In this document: piece by piece, positions 27,068 to 36,310 of the stretch
How the letters are laid out: each line of letters begins with the position of its first letter
Numbering within the stretch: position 1 is the stretch's first letter
Source: CBDFKK01 sp965248815
Lineage (GTDB): Bacteria > Pseudomonadota > Alphaproteobacteria > SMXP01
Assembly (NCBI GenBank): GCA_965248815.1
Contig: CBDFKK010000007.1
Coordinates: 186,001-250,000 of the forward strand
Length of the DNA stretch: 64,000 nt
Direction: 5' to 3'
Program-made: the position numbers and the translations under genes
The notes under the pieces: generated by a model
Databases searched by the model: none
Told to the model about the DNA's origin: nothing
What the model saw: the letters and a program-made list of their open reading frames with translations, nothing else

Positions 27068-28141
27068 ATGGCCGAAAAGAGCACGGAACAACTCCGCTAC
27101 GGTGCCATCGCAATGCAACTGAAATGCGTAGGTGTGCACAATTATAAGGAAAGGGACGCCTCCCGCGCGCAAATTCTCACCAACGTAAAAAGGGCTGCGG
27201 ACTTCGCCATTGCCAGCGCTCACTTTATGAAGTTCTTCAACGGCATCCAATGCCGCTTGGTCTTATTGCCGGAATTCGTGCTCACAGGATTTCCCATGGG
27301 CGATTCGATTCCCCTGTGGAAAGAGAAGGCCTGCCTTGCGCCCGACGGACCTGAATTCGACATTCTCAGTAAAGCGGCGCAAGACGCTAATATCTATATC
27401 GCCGGCAATGCCTATGAAGATGATCCCAATTTCCCGGAACTCTACTTTCAAACCTGTTTCATTATCGCGCCCAACGGCGACATCATTCTGCGCTATCGGC
27501 GGTTGACATCGACGTTCGAGCCCACCCCCTACGACGTGTGGGACAAATATTTGGATATTTATGGTTTGGATGGCGTATTCCCGGTCGCCAAGACAGAAAT
27601 CGGCGATCTGTGCATGGTGGCGTCCGAAGAGATCCAATGGCCGGAAATGACCCGTTGCCATGTCATGCGCGGCGCGGAAATCCTGCTCCATCCAACATCG
27701 GAAACCGGCACGCCCCGTGCCCATGGCCGCGACCTGTGCAAGCAAACCAGAGCGGTCGAAAATATGATGTATGTGCTTTCCGCCAACACCTCGAGCTTGG
27801 AAGATATTCCGTTGCCGGCCTATAGCTGCAGCGGCATGTCTAAAGTGATCGACTTTCTGGGAAACATTATGACTGAGGCGGGCCATGGCGGGGAGAGTCA
27901 TGCGGCGCGGGCCACGATCGATCTTGGCGCTTTGAGAGAGGCCCGGCGCAACGCCTGCATGATCAACTTTTTGTCACGTCAGCCTTTCGAGGCTTATGCG
28001 GAGAGCTATGCCAATACGACGTTTTTGCCACCCAATGACCTGATGGAAGACGGCCAGGTCAAAGCTCCTCCGGGCCGTGAATTTTTCGAACAGCGGCAAA
28101 ATCGCACAATCGAGCGCCTTTCGGATCTCGGCCTTATATAG
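27068..28141 (+). CDS. Nitrilase-superfamily protein lacking the catalytic Cys and Lys
   Basis: A 357-residue protein with the nitrilase/amidase alpha-beta-beta-alpha fold. The first catalytic residue, Glu, is kept (LLPEFVLTGF). The usual catalytic Lys position reads Arg (ILRYRRLTS). The active-site Cys, seen as LVCYDINFPE in the relative at 34.4-35.5 kb, is Ser186 here (MVASEEIQWPE). So it probably does not cleave C-N bonds and may bind a ligand or serve as a scaffold. It starts at ATG 27068 and ends 99 bp before the molybdoenzyme alpha gene, read the same way, so they may share a transcript. Confidence 0.82.
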   Translation: MAEKSTEQLRYGAIAMQLKCVGVHNYKERDASRAQILTNVKRAADFAIASAHFMKFFNGIQCRLVLLPEFVLTGFPMGDSIPLWKEKACLAPDGPEFDILSKAAQDANIYIAGNAYEDDPNFPELYFQTCFIIAPNGDIILRYRRLTSTFEPTPYDVWDKYLDIYGLDGVFPVAKTEIGDLCMVASEEIQWPEMTRCHVMRGAEILLHPTSETGTPRAHGRDLCKQTRAVENMMYVLSANTSSLEDIPLPAYSCSGMSKVIDFLGNIMTEAGHGGESHAARATIDLGALREARRNACMINFLSRQPFEAYAESYANTTFLPPNDLMEDGQVKAPPGREFFEQRQNRTIERLSDLGLI

Positions 28142-28240
28142 TGCGAGTCGCGAAAGAGGTCCGGTGGCGTCTACGTGCAGCCTCTATATAATATGTGTTC
28201 GGCGGGTCGGGGGACGGCACGCTCTCAGGGAGACTAATTT

Positions 28241-30991
28241 ATGAACACCATTGATGTTTCTCGTCGCAGCTTCTTGGCCGGCGCGGGGGCGGTTGCCGCC
28301 GGTGCGTTGACGTTGAGATACGGTAGTGTCTCCGCTTTGGCACAAGAGGCGGCAGCTCCCGAGTATCGCGGCTTTGAAGATGTCATGCGGCAAAAGTGGA
28401 CGTGGGACAAAGTCGTCCACAGCTCCCACGGCACGAATTGCACCGGAAGCTGTGCGTTCAACGTGTTTGTGAAAAATGGAATCGCTTGGCGCGAGGAGCA
28501 GCAGGCCGAATACGGCTCGTCTGGCGACGTGCCCGATTATGGGCCGCGCGGCTGTCAAAAAGGATTGCGCCACTCAAAATATATGTACGGACCCCAGCGG
28601 GTTCTCTATCCCATGAAACGCGCGGGCGAACGCGGCGAAGGCAAATGGGAGCGCGTGACCTGGGAGCAGGCCCTCGACGAAATCGCCGATAAATTTATCG
28701 ACGTCGCGGTAGAAGACGGCCCTGAAGCCATTTCTTACGACCTTGGTACCCAGATGGTCGTCAAGCGCTCGTGCATTGCAGGCACTTTGCGCTTTTCCGC
28801 AATTACCGGCGTTGCGGTGCCGGAAAGTTTCGCAGGGGTGGGCGATCAGCCCCTCGGCATCTATATGACTTTCGGCCTCAACACGTGGGGCGACACCATG
28901 GCGGCGATTTACAAGTCGCGCGCCTGTCTCATTTGGATGTCGAACCCAGCGATTACGCGCATACCCGACGCGCATTTCTTCTGGGAAGCCCGCTACAACG
29001 GCACCAAGGTAACGGCCATCTCTCCTGAATTCACTGCCACAGCGATGCACGCTAACCGCTGGCTCAATCCCAAGCCCGGAACTGACTCGGCTTTAGCTAT
29101 GGCGATGGTGCAAACGGTTTTGGAAGACAAGACGTACGACGTCGAATACATCCGTGAACAGACGGATTTACCGTTCCTCGTGCGCACGGATGACAATCGG
29201 TTCCTCAGAGCCACTGACATGGAAGCGGACGGCGGAGATACCGTCTTTTATATGTGGGACGAGACGACGGGCGCGGCCGTCAAGGCACCGGCCACCGGTG
29301 GGACCGAAGGCGGCAGCCTCGCGCTTGGAGATATCGTACCGGCGCTCGAAGGCACGTGGACCGTCGAAACGGCAAACGGCCCCGTTGAAGTCACGACCGT
29401 CTTTGAAATGACCAAGAAGAAGGCGGCGGAATATACACCTGAGCTCGCACAAGAAATTACCGGCGTTAATCCGGAAGTGGTGCGGACAGTTGCGCGTGAA
29501 TTTGCGGCCGCCAAGCCTGCGATGATCTTCTCCGGCTACGCTTCATCAAAGTGGCTTCATGGCGATTTGCTGCAGCGTGCCATGTTGCTACTGCTTTCAC
29601 TGACCGGCAATATCGGGCCGGAGGGCAGCGGCCTGCAAGTGACAAACCTTGCCAAGAAAGACGGCATCCTTGCTTACGTCGCCAAGGACATTCCGCCAGC
29701 GATGCGGTTGGTTTCGGGCGAAATGTTCGACTACGAGCAATGCAAAATGAATGAACTCAATCGCCAAATTTATGGCGATGAATTTGCCGACGAATTGGAA
29801 GAACATTACACGGAAGCGGGTGTACGAGGCTATATTCCTAATCACGCACCGGTACCGTGGCGTATGGGTTTCTTTGCGGGATGCAATCCGGTCAATTGGC
29901 GCGCGTCTGGCAATCGCTGGCGTGCGGAAGGCTTTGACAAGCTCGAAACCATCGTTGCCATGACGCCCGATATGAGCGCGACGGCACATAATTCCGATTA
30001 CGTCCTGCCGATCGCGAGCCATTACGAGCGTCAAGACATGCTGCAGGAACCGCGCACACCTTATCTCCAGGTGATCGATGCCGCCGTTGCGCCGCTGGGC
30101 GAATCCCTGGATGACTGGACCATCCTCAAGCGCTTGTGCGAGACGATCGGTCGGCGCGCCACCGAGCGCGGCATCGCACCTATAGAGGATAACTTTATGG
30201 GTAACCCGTTGCAGCGGGACTATTCAAAGGCCGGCGAGCACTTCACGTTAAACGGCACGATCAATGAAACCAAAGACGTTGTGCAGTTGCTGATCGATGC
30301 CACGTCGGGGATACCCAAGATGTCGTTCGACGAACTGGCGGCGAAGGGCCTCGTGCGGGTCAACGATTCAGAAACGACCCAGTTTGGCGAAGGCTCGCCT
30401 TACAATTATGAGTTGACGGCGAGTGTCTATAACAAAGTGCCTTATCAAACATTGACCGCGCGTCAGCAATATTATTTCGATCACGAATGGTTCATCAAAT
30501 TCGGCGAGGCGCTGCCCACATACCGCCCGCCCATGAAGATCGAAGGCTATCCCTTGCAAATGATGATGGGTCATGCGCGCCACGGCATTCACAGCATGTG
30601 GCGCGACGATTCATTGCTGGTGAGTTTGCAGCGCGGCGAGCCCGATATTTTTATCAATCCCGACGACGCGGCGGCGCGTGGTGTCAAAGACGGCGATCAA
30701 ATTAAGGTATTCAACCCGCTAGGCGACTTTATCGTACAGGCACATGTCAGCGCCGGCGTGCAGCCCGGCATGATGTTCATGTTCCACGGCTGGGATCCCA
30801 TGATGTTCAAAAATCAAAAGAATTTCAGCGCGGTGATTTCAACAGGCGGGTTAATCAAGCCGACTAATATCGTCGGCGATTACGGTCATTTGAGTTATCG
30901 CCCGCTGTTCTTTACGCCGAACCAAACGTTCAAAGACTTTACCTGCAACTTCGAAAAGTATGTCGAAGAGCCGGACGATCAAGCGCTTTAA
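28241..30991 (+). CDS. Molybdopterin oxidoreductase, type II DMSO-reductase family, alpha subunit
   Basis: A 916-residue periplasmic catalytic subunit binding bis-MGD molybdenum and one [4Fe-4S] cluster. It starts with a Tat signal (SRRSFLAGAGAVAAGALTL). The cluster ligands have the type II pattern with His first: His63, Cys67, Cys71 and Cys105. A Gly-Asp at 201-202 lies where type II enzymes place the Asp ligand to Mo. Relatives of this kind include ethylbenzene dehydrogenase, dimethylsulfide dehydrogenase, steroid C25 dehydrogenase and selenate reductase. The beta subunit follows after 55 bp. No gamma (heme b) subunit or TorD-like chaperone lies next to it. The substrate is unknown; hydroxylation of a hydrocarbon-like compound is a guess. 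Confidence 0.9.
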   Translation: MNTIDVSRRSFLAGAGAVAAGALTLRYGSVSALAQEAAAPEYRGFEDVMRQKWTWDKVVHSSHGTNCTGSCAFNVFVKNGIAWREEQQAEYGSSGDVPDYGPRGCQKGLRHSKYMYGPQRVLYPMKRAGERGEGKWERVTWEQALDEIADKFIDVAVEDGPEAISYDLGTQMVVKRSCIAGTLRFSAITGVAVPESFAGVGDQPLGIYMTFGLNTWGDTMAAIYKSRACLIWMSNPAITRIPDAHFFWEARYNGTKVTAISPEFTATAMHANRWLNPKPGTDSALAMAMVQTVLEDKTYDVEYIREQTDLPFLVRTDDNRFLRATDMEADGGDTVFYMWDETTGAAVKAPATGGTEGGSLALGDIVPALEGTWTVETANGPVEVTTVFEMTKKKAAEYTPELAQEITGVNPEVVRTVAREFAAAKPAMIFSGYASSKWLHGDLLQRAMLLLLSLTGNIGPEGSGLQVTNLAKKDGILAYVAKDIPPAMRLVSGEMFDYEQCKMNELNRQIYGDEFADELEEHYTEAGVRGYIPNHAPVPWRMGFFAGCNPVNWRASGNRWRAEGFDKLETIVAMTPDMSATAHNSDYVLPIASHYERQDMLQEPRTPYLQVIDAAVAPLGESLDDWTILKRLCETIGRRATERGIAPIEDNFMGNPLQRDYSKAGEHFTLNGTINETKDVVQLLIDATSGIPKMSFDELAAKGLVRVNDSETTQFGEGSPYNYELTASVYNKVPYQTLTARQQYYFDHEWFIKFGEALPTYRPPMKIEGYPLQMMMGHARHGIHSMWRDDSLLVSLQRGEPDIFINPDDAAARGVKDGDQIKVFNPLGDFIVQAHVSAGVQPGMMFMFHGWDPMMFKNQKNFSAVISTGGLIKPTNIVGDYGHLSYRPLFFTPNQTFKDFTCNFEKYVEEPDDQAL

Positions 30992-31046
30992 ACAGGTGCT
31001 CACATGAGCAGTAAACTTGAACTGAGTTAATTTTGGAGGAGCACCT

Positions 31047-32048
31047 ATGGCACGACAGATCGCTATGGTTATCGATTTGAATAAATGCATTGGCTGTCAG
31101 GCCTGCACGGCGGCGTGTAAGTCGCTGTGGTCTGACGAAGAAGGCCAAGAATATATGCTGTGGAACAATGTCGAGACCAAGCCGGGCCGGGGATACCCCA
31201 AAAACTGGGAAGCCAAAGGCGGCGGCTGGAAGAACGACAGGGTGCGCTATGGCCGAACCCCGCGCAAGGAAGACCACGGCGAAGAACGCCCGCTCAATCA
31301 TACGTCCGTTTATTTTGAAGGAACCGAAGACCGGCTGCAATTGTCGGAACCTATGGAATACGGCGCCAACTGGGACGAGGACACGAGCTCGGGCACCTAT
31401 CCCAACAATTATCACTTCTACCTCCCAAGACTGTGCAACCATTGTACCAAGCCATCTTGTCTTGAGGCTTGTCCCGTTCAAGCGATCTACAAGCGCGAAG
31501 AAGACGGCATTGTCCTCGTTGACCAGGAAAAATGCCGGGGTAACCGTCAATGCAACCGGGCCTGCCCGTACGGCAAAGTCTATTTCAACTATGTCACCCG
31601 CAAGTCCGAGAAATGCATCTTCTGCTTTCCAAGAGTTGAGCAGGGGGTGGCGCCGGCCTGTGCCCGCCAATGCCCCGGAAGACTCCGGTTTGTCGGCTAT
31701 CTTGACGATGTCGGTGGTCCCATCGACAAGCTGGTAAACGAATGGAAAGTGGCCCTGCCGCTCCATCCGGAATACGGCACCGAGCCCAATGTCTTCTATG
31801 TCCCGCCGATCCTGCCGGATGCCTTTGACGAAAACGGCAATTTCAGCACCGACCCGCGGGTCCCGATCGCCTACATCAGAGAACTCTTTGGCGATGCGGC
31901 CGATGTCGCACTTCAAACCATTCAAACTGAAATGGAAAAGCGCCAGCAAGGCGAACCTTCGGAGCTAATGGATCTTCTCATCGCCAAGGATTGGAAATCC
32001 CTCTTCGCCATTCCCGAAGTTGAAGGCAATCCCTATAAGGATATTTAA
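31047..32048 (+). CDS. Iron-sulfur beta subunit of the molybdoenzyme
   Basis: A 333-residue electron-transfer subunit carrying four Fe-S clusters, to be exported as partner of the Tat-borne alpha subunit. The four Cys groups are CIGCQACTAACK, CNHCTKPSCLEACP, CRGNRQCNRACP and CIFCFPRVEQG with CARQCPG. The long insertion with conserved Asn-His-Thr (PLNHTSVYFEG) is typical of type II betas such as EbdB, DdhB and NarH. A strong ribosome site (TTGGAGGAG) precedes ATG 31047. It ends 5 bp before the stop of the convergent flavoprotein gene. A hairpin AGCCC-GGAG-GGGCT lies at the junction and could stop both transcripts. Confidence 0.93.
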   Translation: MARQIAMVIDLNKCIGCQACTAACKSLWSDEEGQEYMLWNNVETKPGRGYPKNWEAKGGGWKNDRVRYGRTPRKEDHGEERPLNHTSVYFEGTEDRLQLSEPMEYGANWDEDTSSGTYPNNYHFYLPRLCNHCTKPSCLEACPVQAIYKREEDGIVLVDQEKCRGNRQCNRACPYGKVYFNYVTRKSEKCIFCFPRVEQGVAPACARQCPGRLRFVGYLDDVGGPIDKLVNEWKVALPLHPEYGTEPNVFYVPPILPDAFDENGNFSTDPRVPIAYIRELFGDAADVALQTIQTEMEKRQQGEPSELMDLLIAKDWKSLFAIPEVEGNPYKDI

Positions 32049-32053
32049 CGCGA

Positions 32054-33244
32054 TTAGCCCGGAGGGGCTTCTTCGACGCCTAAGAGAACTTTGCCGTAGG
32101 CGAGGGCATTCAGATCCCAAACCGTGGTGATGTGGACAGACGCCGCCTGAACATCGGCATGGGCGAGCTGCACCAAATTGTCGTGGTACAGTCCACCGGC
32201 GCCCATGGTTTCGACCAAACGCGCGACCGCCCGTTTGCACAATGTGGCGACATAGGCCGAATTGCGCTTGAGGCGCGCCACGGTCTCGGAGGTAAGTCCC
32301 GCACCATCGGCCGCCGCCTTGCGCATCAGCGCCACGTCGTTGTCAAAAAGTTGCCGAGCGCTGTCGATTTCAGCAGACGCTTCCGATGTTCTGAGTTGCA
32401 GGGTCGCGTTTTCCGCGATGCGCTTTTGGCGCACGATGTCGTCTCGCGTGCCCATATGTCTGCAGAACTCTTCGAGCGCGCCTTCCGCCATGCCCAAAGC
32501 GGGCGCTGAGACGCTGTAGTTGAAGGGGCCAAACATAGGTAACCGGTATGCCGAGCTATAGTCACGCGATCCCGGCGTCTCCACTTTGTTGATGTCTCCA
32601 AACGCAATGGCCCGATGCGCGGGAACGAAGACATCATTGAGCTCCATGTTGTTCGTCCCGGTGCCGCTGAGCCCCGGCGAATGCCAGACGTCGAGAATCT
32701 TGTAATCGGATTTTGGCACAACAAGAAAAGCGCGCTGAGGCGGGCCTTCCGGTTGCGCCAAAGGCGGCGTCCCAATCAGCGCCCAGTCGACCAGGTCGAT
32801 CCCGCTGGCGTAATAGACTGTGCCAGTGACTTTGTAACCACCCTCGACCGGCGCAATTTCACCTTCGCCAAAACGAAACGCCGAGGCGACAACCGCATCT
32901 GGCGTCTCGCCCCAAACGTCATCTTGGGCTTGGCTGTCGAACTTCGCCATCATCCAGGCATGAACCCCCATGACTGACGCGACCCAACCGGTGGAGCCGC
33001 AAACTTTGGCGAGTTCCGCAGCAACATTCATTGACGTGCCGAACGGTAGTTCAAAGCCACCGAAGCGAGCTGGCTGGCAGGCTTTCTGGAATTGGTTTTT
33101 TTTCAGTGCTGCGGCGATGTCATCGGGAATGCGGCGATGCTCGCGCGTTCGAAGCCGGTTTTCAGCAAGCAAGGGACCAAGCGCCCGCGCTTTTGCAATG
33201 AGATCATCTTCCGTAACGGACGTTCCGCCTGTTGCTGCGCTCAT
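32054..33244 (-). CDS. Acyl-CoA dehydrogenase-like flavoprotein, possibly a group D monooxygenase
   Basis: A 396-residue protein with the acyl-CoA dehydrogenase fold. The N-terminal helical domain (RTREHRRIPDDIAAALKKNQ), the middle beta domain (GYKVTGTVYYASGIDLVDWA), and the C-terminal four-helix domain are all visible. The pattern RRIPDDIAAALK and GSTGWVASVMGVHAWMM recalls HsaA/HpaB-type flavin-dependent hydroxylases rather than true acyl-CoA dehydrogenases. The usual catalytic Glu for acyl-CoA is not obvious. It runs in the same direction as the two nitrilase genes upstream, 3 bp from the first, so the three form an operon. A two-component monooxygenase would need a flavin reductase from elsewhere. 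Confidence 0.82.
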   Translation of the reverse strand: MSAATGGTSVTEDDLIAKARALGPLLAENRLRTREHRRIPDDIAAALKKNQFQKACQPARFGGFELPFGTSMNVAAELAKVCGSTGWVASVMGVHAWMMAKFDSQAQDDVWGETPDAVVASAFRFGEGEIAPVEGGYKVTGTVYYASGIDLVDWALIGTPPLAQPEGPPQRAFLVVPKSDYKILDVWHSPGLSGTGTNNMELNDVFVPAHRAIAFGDINKVETPGSRDYSSAYRLPMFGPFNYSVSAPALGMAEGALEEFCRHMGTRDDIVRQKRIAENATLQLRTSEASAEIDSARQLFDNDVALMRKAAADGAGLTSETVARLKRNSAYVATLCKRAVARLVETMGAGGLYHDNLVQLAHADVQAASVHITTVWDLNALAYGKVLLGVEEAPPG

Positions 33245-33247
33245 TCG

Positions 33248-34306
33248 TTACTCGTCGTCGGACAATTGGGGCTTCGGAAAAAGCCCGCTTTTCGTCATGC
33301 TCTCCATCGTTTCGGCATAAAGATTTCTGAGCTGCGAGTCATCTTTCAAAGCCGTGGGAAATTGATTGGGCGGCGTGATGGTCTGGTGATAGCCCTGATA
33401 GAGCTCGGTTCGAAGTTGCGGAAGATAATTCAATGTGTTGCGCGAATGACGGTGCGCGCGCAGTTGGTCGATATCGATCAGGCCGCGGCATTTCATGCTT
33501 TCGCCTGCATGAACCTGCTGCTGAAAGATATTGCCCATATAATCGACCATGATCGATCCACCGGCGTTGGTCGACTCGAGATAGCCGCGCGGGGACACCC
33601 ATCCGCCGCAATTGGTCGAAATCAGATAGGTATTGTTCTCAAGCGCGCGCGCCTGTTTGCAGGCGGTCCATCCCGGAAAATCGTCTGAATCGTTCGTCGG
33701 GTGGATCAGGACCTCGGCGCCTTTGAGCGCAAACATGCGGGCGACTTCTGGCTTGACGATTTCCATGCAGGGGAACATGGCGATGCGTCCGAGTTCCGTG
33801 TCGGCAACGGGGAACAACGCGTCCCAGCCCTCCTCCTCGACGAACTCGTCGAGAAAATCGTGCGGCGACGACGAGACGGAACTGTGCAGCCGCTTGTATT
33901 TCAGAATCACCTCGCCGTTGGGATCGACCAAGAACGAACAGTTAAAAAACCGCCCCGGCCATTTGGGGTCGCGTTCATAACAATTGGCGGCAACGTGAAC
34001 TTTATAGTCGCGGGCGAATTCGAACAGCGGCTCCAGTTCCGGTCCCGGCACTTCAACGCAGCCGATATCGTAGAATTCGGACGACCTTCGGTTTCGCCAG
34101 CCGACCGGCGCCAGCGTCAAAAACATTTCCGGCAAGCACACAAGTTTGACATTGCCGAGATGATTGCCGACGCCGCGCCCCATAAGCGTGATGGCCGCGT
34201 CCATATTCGCTTTGATGATCTCAAGGCCTTCCTCGCGCGTCCTAACGTCTTCCCGAATAGGATGAACGATGGTTTGGCAGGCAAGGGCGTAATAGCGAGC
34301 TTTCAT
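33248..34306 (-). CDS. Nitrilase-superfamily hydrolase, Lys replaced by Arg
   Basis: A 352-residue protein of the carbon-nitrogen hydrolase family. The Glu (CLPEMFLTL) and Cys (MFPCMEIVKPEVAR) of the catalytic triad are present. The usual catalytic Lys position reads Arg (LKYKRLHS). It is about the same length as the other two family members in the cluster and shares their long insertion and the HPTNDS-like loop after the Cys. It is read with the flavoprotein gene downstream (3 bp) and with the third nitrilase gene upstream (74 bp). Amide or nitrile cleavage is possible but unproven with the altered Lys. Confidence 0.84.
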   Translation of the reverse strand: MKARYYALACQTIVHPIREDVRTREEGLEIIKANMDAAITLMGRGVGNHLGNVKLVCLPEMFLTLAPVGWRNRRSSEFYDIGCVEVPGPELEPLFEFARDYKVHVAANCYERDPKWPGRFFNCSFLVDPNGEVILKYKRLHSSVSSSPHDFLDEFVEEEGWDALFPVADTELGRIAMFPCMEIVKPEVARMFALKGAEVLIHPTNDSDDFPGWTACKQARALENNTYLISTNCGGWVSPRGYLESTNAGGSIMVDYMGNIFQQQVHAGESMKCRGLIDIDQLRAHRHSRNTLNYLPQLRTELYQGYHQTITPPNQFPTALKDDSQLRNLYAETMESMTKSGLFPKPQLSDDE

Positions 34307-34380
34307 GGCGGTCTCCTGACGTCACCTAGAGTCTTTGGCTGAACGGCGAGCTTTGTAAGCGTCCCTTTGACGCGCTTGGG

Positions 34381-35463
34381 CTAAACAAAACTGTCTTTAT
34401 CGAGGACGCCGGTGTTGGGCGGAACAAACGTGCCGTCTTCCAACAATTTCTTAATAACTTTGCGGCCTTCCATGACATTGGCCATGTCGCTGGGCGGCGG
34501 CTCGCTCGCCCACATTTCTTGGGGCCACATGGGCTTGCGGGCATATTGGCGGGCATGAACACCCGTTTGCAATTGTGCCAGGAAGTTCATTTGCATTTGT
34601 GAGCGCTTGTTACGTAGCTGTTCGATTTCGATATCGGCTTGCAGGATTGCTTCCCCTGTGGTTTGCGCAATGTTAATCACGCGGCCTGTGAAATCGATGA
34701 ATTGAGATCGGCCGCGCATGCGCTCGCTCGGATAGTCGCTGTCGAGAAAACTTCCCTGATTGCAGGAAATAACGTAGGCCAGGTTTTCATAAGCTCGGGC
34801 CCGTTTGCCGATTTCCCATCCGCCCTCATCTTCGAGCAAGAAGGGTGCGCGACCTTCGGACGTCGGATGAAGAATTAGCTCTGCGCCGTTGAGTGCTAAA
34901 CAGCGAGCCATCTCCGGAAAATTGATGTCATAGCAGACAAGACAGCCTAAGCGGCCGATCGGCGTGTCGACCACCGGAAACAATTGGTCTTCGCCATATC
35001 GGTCGACATATTCTTCCAAGACGTCGCCGGGCTTGGTCTTGCCGGTTGGGTCGTAGTGCTTGTGGTACTTGAGCACGACTTCGCCCTCAGGGCTGCAAAT
35101 AAAGGCCGTGTTCCAATAGCGATCGGGCCAGTCGTCCATCTCTTCCCACACCATGCCCGCGATATAGGCCTTGACGTTCCTGGCGAGTGTGCACAGCTGT
35201 TCGATCTCGGGCCCTGGAATCCGTACACAGATTTTTTTGCGTGCGTTCACGTCGCGCCCAACGCCACCGGCCCCGGTCATGAAGAATTCTGGCAAGACAT
35301 AGAGCTTTGATGGATTCCATTGCGCGACCCGCTCTATGATATCGGTCACGCGACTTAGATTTTTTTGGATGTTTTCCGTGTTGAGTTCACCGGAGCGATC
35401 GGGAAAGGCGGGCCGGATGTTGCACTGTACGGCTGCTGCTGTGTAAATGGGCACCATGATCAA
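34381..35463 (-). CDS. Nitrilase-superfamily hydrolase with complete catalytic triad
   Basis: A 360-residue carbon-nitrogen hydrolase with the full triad: Glu in VLPEFFMTGA, Lys in LKYHKHYDP and Cys in GCLVCYDINFPE. The loop LNGAELILHPTSEG follows as in aliphatic amidases and N-carbamoyl hydrolases. It is the first gene of the operon that runs leftward to the flavoprotein, and the only one of the three family members in this cluster in which every catalytic residue is kept. The start ATG is at 35463 with AAGGAATT upstream. The substrate is probably a small amide, carbamoyl compound or nitrile. Confidence 0.87.
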   Translation of the reverse strand: MIMVPIYTAAAVQCNIRPAFPDRSGELNTENIQKNLSRVTDIIERVAQWNPSKLYVLPEFFMTGAGGVGRDVNARKKICVRIPGPEIEQLCTLARNVKAYIAGMVWEEMDDWPDRYWNTAFICSPEGEVVLKYHKHYDPTGKTKPGDVLEEYVDRYGEDQLFPVVDTPIGRLGCLVCYDINFPEMARCLALNGAELILHPTSEGRAPFLLEDEGGWEIGKRARAYENLAYVISCNQGSFLDSDYPSERMRGRSQFIDFTGRVINIAQTTGEAILQADIEIEQLRNKRSQMQMNFLAQLQTGVHARQYARKPMWPQEMWASEPPPSDMANVMEGRKVIKKLLEDGTFVPPNTGVLDKDSFV

Positions 35464-35856
35464 ATTCCTTCATGACGGTGGAGCATTGCGCGCTAGCCTC
35501 GGCATGGGGGCAGCGCGAGGACATGGCTCACTATAGCTGACCCGCGCGGGACGCCTCAAAGCTAAACTGAAACCGCGCTAAGTGGCGGACAAGGGGCTGT
35601 TGCTCCTGGTGTGTGGTACCACCAACATAACGAGTGTCATCCCGGACAAACGCGAGCGTTCAGCAAGCGTGCCGATCCGGGATCCAGAAGCCAGCTTCTA
35701 ATTGCAAAGTCAAAGATAAAGCTGCAGATTTTGGCGCAACTCAGTTGGATTTCGGATCACGAACTTTCCTTTCCAAAACCTGATCCCGGCCTTCGCCGGG
35801 ACAAGCTTGGGGGAAACTTGTGTCCGAAATGATAGAGTTGGTGTATGTGCCAACTC
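35464..35856. repeat. Intergenic region with dispersed alphaproteobacterial-type palindromes
   Basis: No gene in these 393 bp. Two GC-rich palindromic pieces are visible. One spans about 35636-35690, with outer arms GTCATCCCGGA and TCCGGGATCCAGAAG around a shorter inner hairpin. The other is at 35785-35800, a 6-bp stem CCCGGC/GCCGGG around CTTC. Such 'cccgga...tccggg' elements are common dispersed repeats in alphaproteobacterial genomes and often sit behind genes. Their role here may be transcript ending or protection. Confidence 0.5.
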
Positions 35857-36153
35857 TTAGAAATTCACGTCACCGATCGCGAAATTCTTCACATGGGGTA
35901 GGAATGTTTCGCGAATGACTTGGACGTGCGTATCATGTTTTTCGTAAGCGTCTCTGGCGTCCTGATCGTCGAAATCGCCGATTAAGACATACTCGTAGGG
36001 AGCCATATCACCGACAGGCACCAGGTTCTTTTCGAGAATCATTGAATTTACCGTCGGCAGATCTTTTAAGGTGCGCAGCGTCGCAACGACCTCTTTGCGC
36101 TTGGCATCATCGAGGTCGTCGTTGAGATTAAACAGCACGGTATGGCGATGCAT
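35857..36153 (-). CDS. Dabb (stress-responsive A/B barrel) family protein
   Basis: A 98-residue dimeric alpha+beta-barrel protein. The pattern HRHTVLFNLNDDLDDAKRKE, then PYEYVLIGDFDDQDARDAYE and HDTHVQVIRETFLPHVKNF is typical of the family. Family members include plant olivetolic acid cyclase and stress-response proteins; in bacteria many have no assigned reaction. It is read toward the nitrilase operon but separated from it by the palindrome region. Cytoplasmic, no signal peptide. Complete. Confidence 0.85.
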   Translation of the reverse strand: MHRHTVLFNLNDDLDDAKRKEVVATLRTLKDLPTVNSMILEKNLVPVGDMAPYEYVLIGDFDDQDARDAYEKHDTHVQVIRETFLPHVKNFAIGDVNF

Positions 36154-36310
36154 AGGAGGGCTCTTTTTAAAGTGAGATCCGGCAGGAGCAGACTATAGGA
36201 AGCCAAGGGCTTTGCCGTCAAATGGAGTCGGCGCAGAAATCTCACGACTTCGCGCCGAAATTCGAACACAATATTTGTCGGGTTCTGATGTTTTTTGAAG
36301 GGTGACAATA

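Noticed and set aside
26839..27147. A 102-codon frame before the first nitrilase gene
   Set aside because: No ribosome site, no family likeness, and it overlaps the start of a clear gene in another frame.
32049..32080. Bidirectional terminator between the molybdoenzyme beta gene and the flavoprotein gene
   Set aside because: The hairpin AGCCC-GGAG-GGGCT has only a 5-bp stem, lies within the end of the flavoprotein gene and lacks a clear T-run, so it is mentioned but not listed as a separate feature.
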